In this document: piece by piece, positions 6,164 to 7,815 of the stretch | Layout of the letters: each line of letters opens with the position of its first letter | Numbering within the stretch: position 1 is the first letter of the stretch | Source: an uncultured Paracoccaceae bacterium | GTDB lineage: Bacteria; Pseudomonadota; Alphaproteobacteria; Rhodobacterales; Rhodobacteraceae | Assembly: GCA_937927885.1 (NCBI GenBank) | Contig: CALEZJ010000233.1 | Span: forward strand, 1-7,815 | DNA length: 7,815 nt | Direction: 5' to 3' | Notes under the pieces: generated by a model | Database searches by the model: none | What the model was told of the DNA's origin: nothing | Seen by the model: only the letters and a program-made list of their open reading frames with translations | Made by a program: the position numbers and the translations under genes

Positions 6164-6811
6164 ATGAGCGTTCACAAGGCGGCAGACCGGATCGAACAGC
6201 GCACGCGCCGCCAGGGGGCGAAACGCGAGGAAAAGCGCCGCCAGATTGCGGAAAGCGCGCTCGAAGCCCTGATGATCTATGGCTGCGCCGGCACGACGCT
6301 GCGTGACATCGCCGAACGCTCCAAGCTGTCGCTGGGAATGCTGCATTACTATTTCGACGACCGGCGTGACCTGGTGGTCTATTGCCTCAGGCTGTATCAG
6401 GACGAATTCATGGCGCGTTTCGAGCGCCTGATCGCCGATGCCGAAACCCGCGACGACATGATCGCGACCCTGGCGACCGGCCTCGGCGAGGCGGTGGCCT
6501 CGGAAACCATCGTCAACCGTTTCTGGTATGACATCCGCACCCTGTCGCTGTTCGATCCGTCCGTGCTGCCGGTCGTCAATGCCTTCCAGACGGCCTTGAT
6601 CGATTTCGGCCGGCGGATCATCGCCCGACTCGGTTTCCCCGAGTCGGAAATCGAACTGCGGTTTGCGATGCTCGAAGGGGTGTTTCGCTATTACGCGCAG
6701 CGCGAAATCGTCGGAACGGGAGCCGGTCGGGCCGAGGTCCAGGACGCCTTTGCCCGGACTCTGACGCTGCGGCTCGATCCGCCGGCGCGCGCCGCAGCCC
6801 CCGGACTCTGA
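6164..6811 (+). CDS. TetR/AcrR-family transcriptional regulator (BetI-like C-terminal type)
   Basis: This is a 215-residue regulator. A strongly basic N-terminal arm (residues 9-27, rich in Arg/Lys) precedes the HTH domain. The recognition region TLRDIAERSKLSLGMLHYYFDDRRDL (45-70) matches the TetR consensus, including the terminal YYF..r.dL. Residues 75-200 are a helical effector/dimer domain resembling the BetI-type C-terminal class by general pattern only. The start at 6164 is chosen because AGGAG (6151-6155) lies 8 nt upstream. An in-frame ATG at 6122 would add 14 low-complexity residues and has no clear ribosome-binding site. It is divergent from the binding-protein/hydrolase unit, and the gap contains a perfect 16-bp palindrome. 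It probably represses that unit and itself, with a ligand related to the hydrolase substrate or product (inference). No link to the downstream alpha/beta hydrolase is evident. Confidence 0.92.
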   Translation: MSVHKAADRIEQRTRRQGAKREEKRRQIAESALEALMIYGCAGTTLRDIAERSKLSLGMLHYYFDDRRDLVVYCLRLYQDEFMARFERLIADAETRDDMIATLATGLGEAVASETIVNRFWYDIRTLSLFDPSVLPVVNAFQTALIDFGRRIIARLGFPESEIELRFAMLEGVFRYYAQREIVGTGAGRAEVQDAFARTLTLRLDPPARAAAPGL

Positions 6812-6817
6812 CCGGGG
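6799..6817 (+). terminator. Small hairpin spanning the tetR stop codon, weak terminator candidate
   Basis: CCCCGG (6799-6804) and CCGGGG (6812-6817) are perfectly complementary around the 7-nt loop ACTCTGA, which contains the TGA stop. The stem is GC-only but short, and no T tract follows (CCATTC), so it is not a canonical intrinsic terminator. It might slow RNA polymerase or protect the 3' end of the message. Confidence 0.25.
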
Positions 6818-6848
6818 CCATTCATCCGGCACGCTTATGCACTCATAT

Positions 6849-6900
6849 CCGGTCGCTGCATTGATGCAGACCGGGCCCGGCGATACCGTTTCGGGGCCCG
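6849..6900 (+). repeat. Two overlapping inverted repeats in the gap before the alpha/beta hydrolase gene
   Basis: CTGCAT-TG-ATGCAG (6856-6869) is a perfect 14-bp palindrome. It extends outward with CCGGT (6849-6853) pairing to ACCGG (6870-6874) if two left-side bases (6854-6855) bulge, giving 11 bp in all. A second stem, CGGGCCC (6872-6878) with GGGCCCG (6894-6900), shares bases 6872-6874 with the first, so the full stems exclude each other. No U tract follows either stem. The inner palindrome could be an operator, and the pair could be a read-through control or terminator-like element. The rest of the 6812-6995 gap shows nothing recognisable apart from the ribosome-binding site at 6983-6987. 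Confidence 0.35.
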
Positions 6901-6995
6901 TCGTGCGGTTCATGGCGGTCAGCGCGGGCCCGATACCACGCACCCGTCCCCAAAACAGACCGCGAGATTCGCTTGATCAGATAGGAGATATTTCA

Positions 6996-7815
6996 ATGCG
7001 TTGGTTGGCTTTCCTTCCTATGGCCCTCTGCGCCATGCCCGCTCTGGCGATGGAAGAGACCGTGACGTTCGAGGTCCATGGAATGCGGGTCGTGGGAACG
7101 CTGACCCTGCCCGAGGGCGTCACAAATCCCCCCGCTGTTCTCATGCTGCACGGCTTTTCCGGCCGACGCGACGAGATCCCGGTCCCCGCCCTGGGCGAGG
7201 GCGCCTTCGCGCGGGCCGCCCGTGTCTGGGCCGAGGACGGGATTGCCAGCCTGAGGATCGACTACCGCTTCAACGGCGACAGTGACGGCGACTTCGCAGA
7301 TTCCACCATGACCGCGCATCTCGAAGACAGCCTCGCGGCGATGGACTGGCTCGCCACCTCTGGCCGGGTCGATCCGACCCGCCTGGGGGTCATGGGGATC
7401 AGCATGGGCGGGATCCTCGCCACGGGCGTGGGTGCCCGCTCGGCGCACCCGATTCGCGCCATGGCGTTGTGGTCGCCCGGCACGAATTTCGCAGCATCGT
7501 TCACATTGCTCGTGGGGCACGAGACGATGCGAGCAGGCCTTGCGGCGCCGGATGGAGAATCCATTGCCATCGCCCTGCCCTGGGGCGATCAGATCGCGCT
7601 GCGTCGGCCCTTCTTCGAAAGTCTGTTTCTTGTCGACCCATTGGCGGAAATCACCCGCTACGACGGCCCTTTGCTGGTTGCTGTCGGCCAGAATGACGAT
7701 CTGGTCTTTCCTCAGCCGCTACTGGGTCAGGCCATTCTGGACTACCACGGCGACGAGCGGCAACAACTGATCGTTCGGCCCGTCGACCACATCTTCAATG
7801 TCTTCGTGGACCCGG
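6996..7815 (+). CDS. Secreted/periplasmic alpha/beta hydrolase (partial, cut by right edge)
   Basis: The frame is open from 6996 to the window end (273 residues, no stop). Residues 1-18 (MRWLAFLPMALCAMPALA) form a short Sec signal peptide with cleavage after ALA. The mature part shows an alpha/beta hydrolase: the oxyanion strand LMLHGFSG (49-56), the nucleophile elbow GISMGG with Ser136 (134-139), the acid Asp234 in GQNDDLV, and His265 in PVDHIFN. Together these complete a plausible catalytic triad. The pattern resembles dienelactone-hydrolase/acyl-esterase-like or S9-peptidase-like proteins; the substrate cannot be named. The ATG at 6996 is supported by AGGAG (6983-6987) 8 nt upstream and by the signal peptide directly after it. 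It lies 184 bp downstream of the co-directional tetR, with inverted repeats in between, so it may have its own promoter. Few residues should be missing, given that His265 is already present. Confidence 0.88.
   Translation, partial: MRWLAFLPMALCAMPALAMEETVTFEVHGMRVVGTLTLPEGVTNPPAVLMLHGFSGRRDEIPVPALGEGAFARAARVWAEDGIASLRIDYRFNGDSDGDFADSTMTAHLEDSLAAMDWLATSGRVDPTRLGVMGISMGGILATGVGARSAHPIRAMALWSPGTNFAASFTLLVGHETMRAGLAAPDGESIAIALPWGDQIALRRPFFESLFLVDPLAEITRYDGPLLVAVGQNDDLVFPQPLLGQAILDYHGDERQQLIVRPVDHIFNVFVDP

Noticed and set aside
6071..6943. 290-codon minus-strand ORF antisense to the second tetR
   Set aside because: It extends through an intergenic palindrome and has no domain signature; the plus-strand TetR is unambiguous.

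Overview
The window is GC-rich and densely coded, with short intergenic gaps and 4-bp ATGA gene overlaps. It carries a Liv-type transporter, two TetR regulators, a Tat-exported solute-binding protein and CoA-type catabolic enzymes. This gene content and codon use suggest an alphaproteobacterium, probably of the Rhodobacteraceae type. That assignment is inference; no rRNA, tRNA or other marker gene is present.

Region 1 (1-3190) is a divergent pair of transcription units. Leftward, a TetR-family regulator (431-1132) overlaps by 4 bp the start of a LivF-type ATPase of a branched-chain-amino-acid-type ABC transporter, which runs off the left edge. Rightward, a zinc-free quinone-oxidoreductase-like MDR protein (1424-2428) is followed after 3 bp by an enoyl-CoA hydratase/isomerase-family protein (2432-3190). 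The 291-bp region between the units carries two copies of GTGA-N7-TCACT, one in front of each unit. They are good candidates for the operators of this TetR. The likely theme is uptake of a carboxylate or amino-acid-like compound and its breakdown as a CoA ester, under one repressor.

Region 2 (3209-6811) is a second divergent regulator/catabolic unit. Leftward, a Tat-exported family 5 (oligopeptide-type) solute-binding protein (4387-6024) overlaps by 4 bp a 393-residue serine hydrolase. The hydrolase has the fold signatures and general sequence pattern of NylB, the 6-aminohexanoate-dimer hydrolase/EstB group. No permease or ATPase genes accompany them in the window. Rightward, a second TetR regulator (6164-6811) is divergent, and the gap holds a perfect 16-bp palindrome, a strong operator candidate. 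The hydrolase unit converges on the hydratase gene with an 18-bp gap.

Region 3 (6812-7815) holds a 184-bp gap with several inverted repeats, then a secreted or periplasmic alpha/beta hydrolase with an SxxxG-type nucleophile elbow, cut by the right edge.

No mobile element, CRISPR array, RNA gene or clear horizontal-transfer boundary was seen. The long ORFs antisense to the real genes are shadows produced by high GC.
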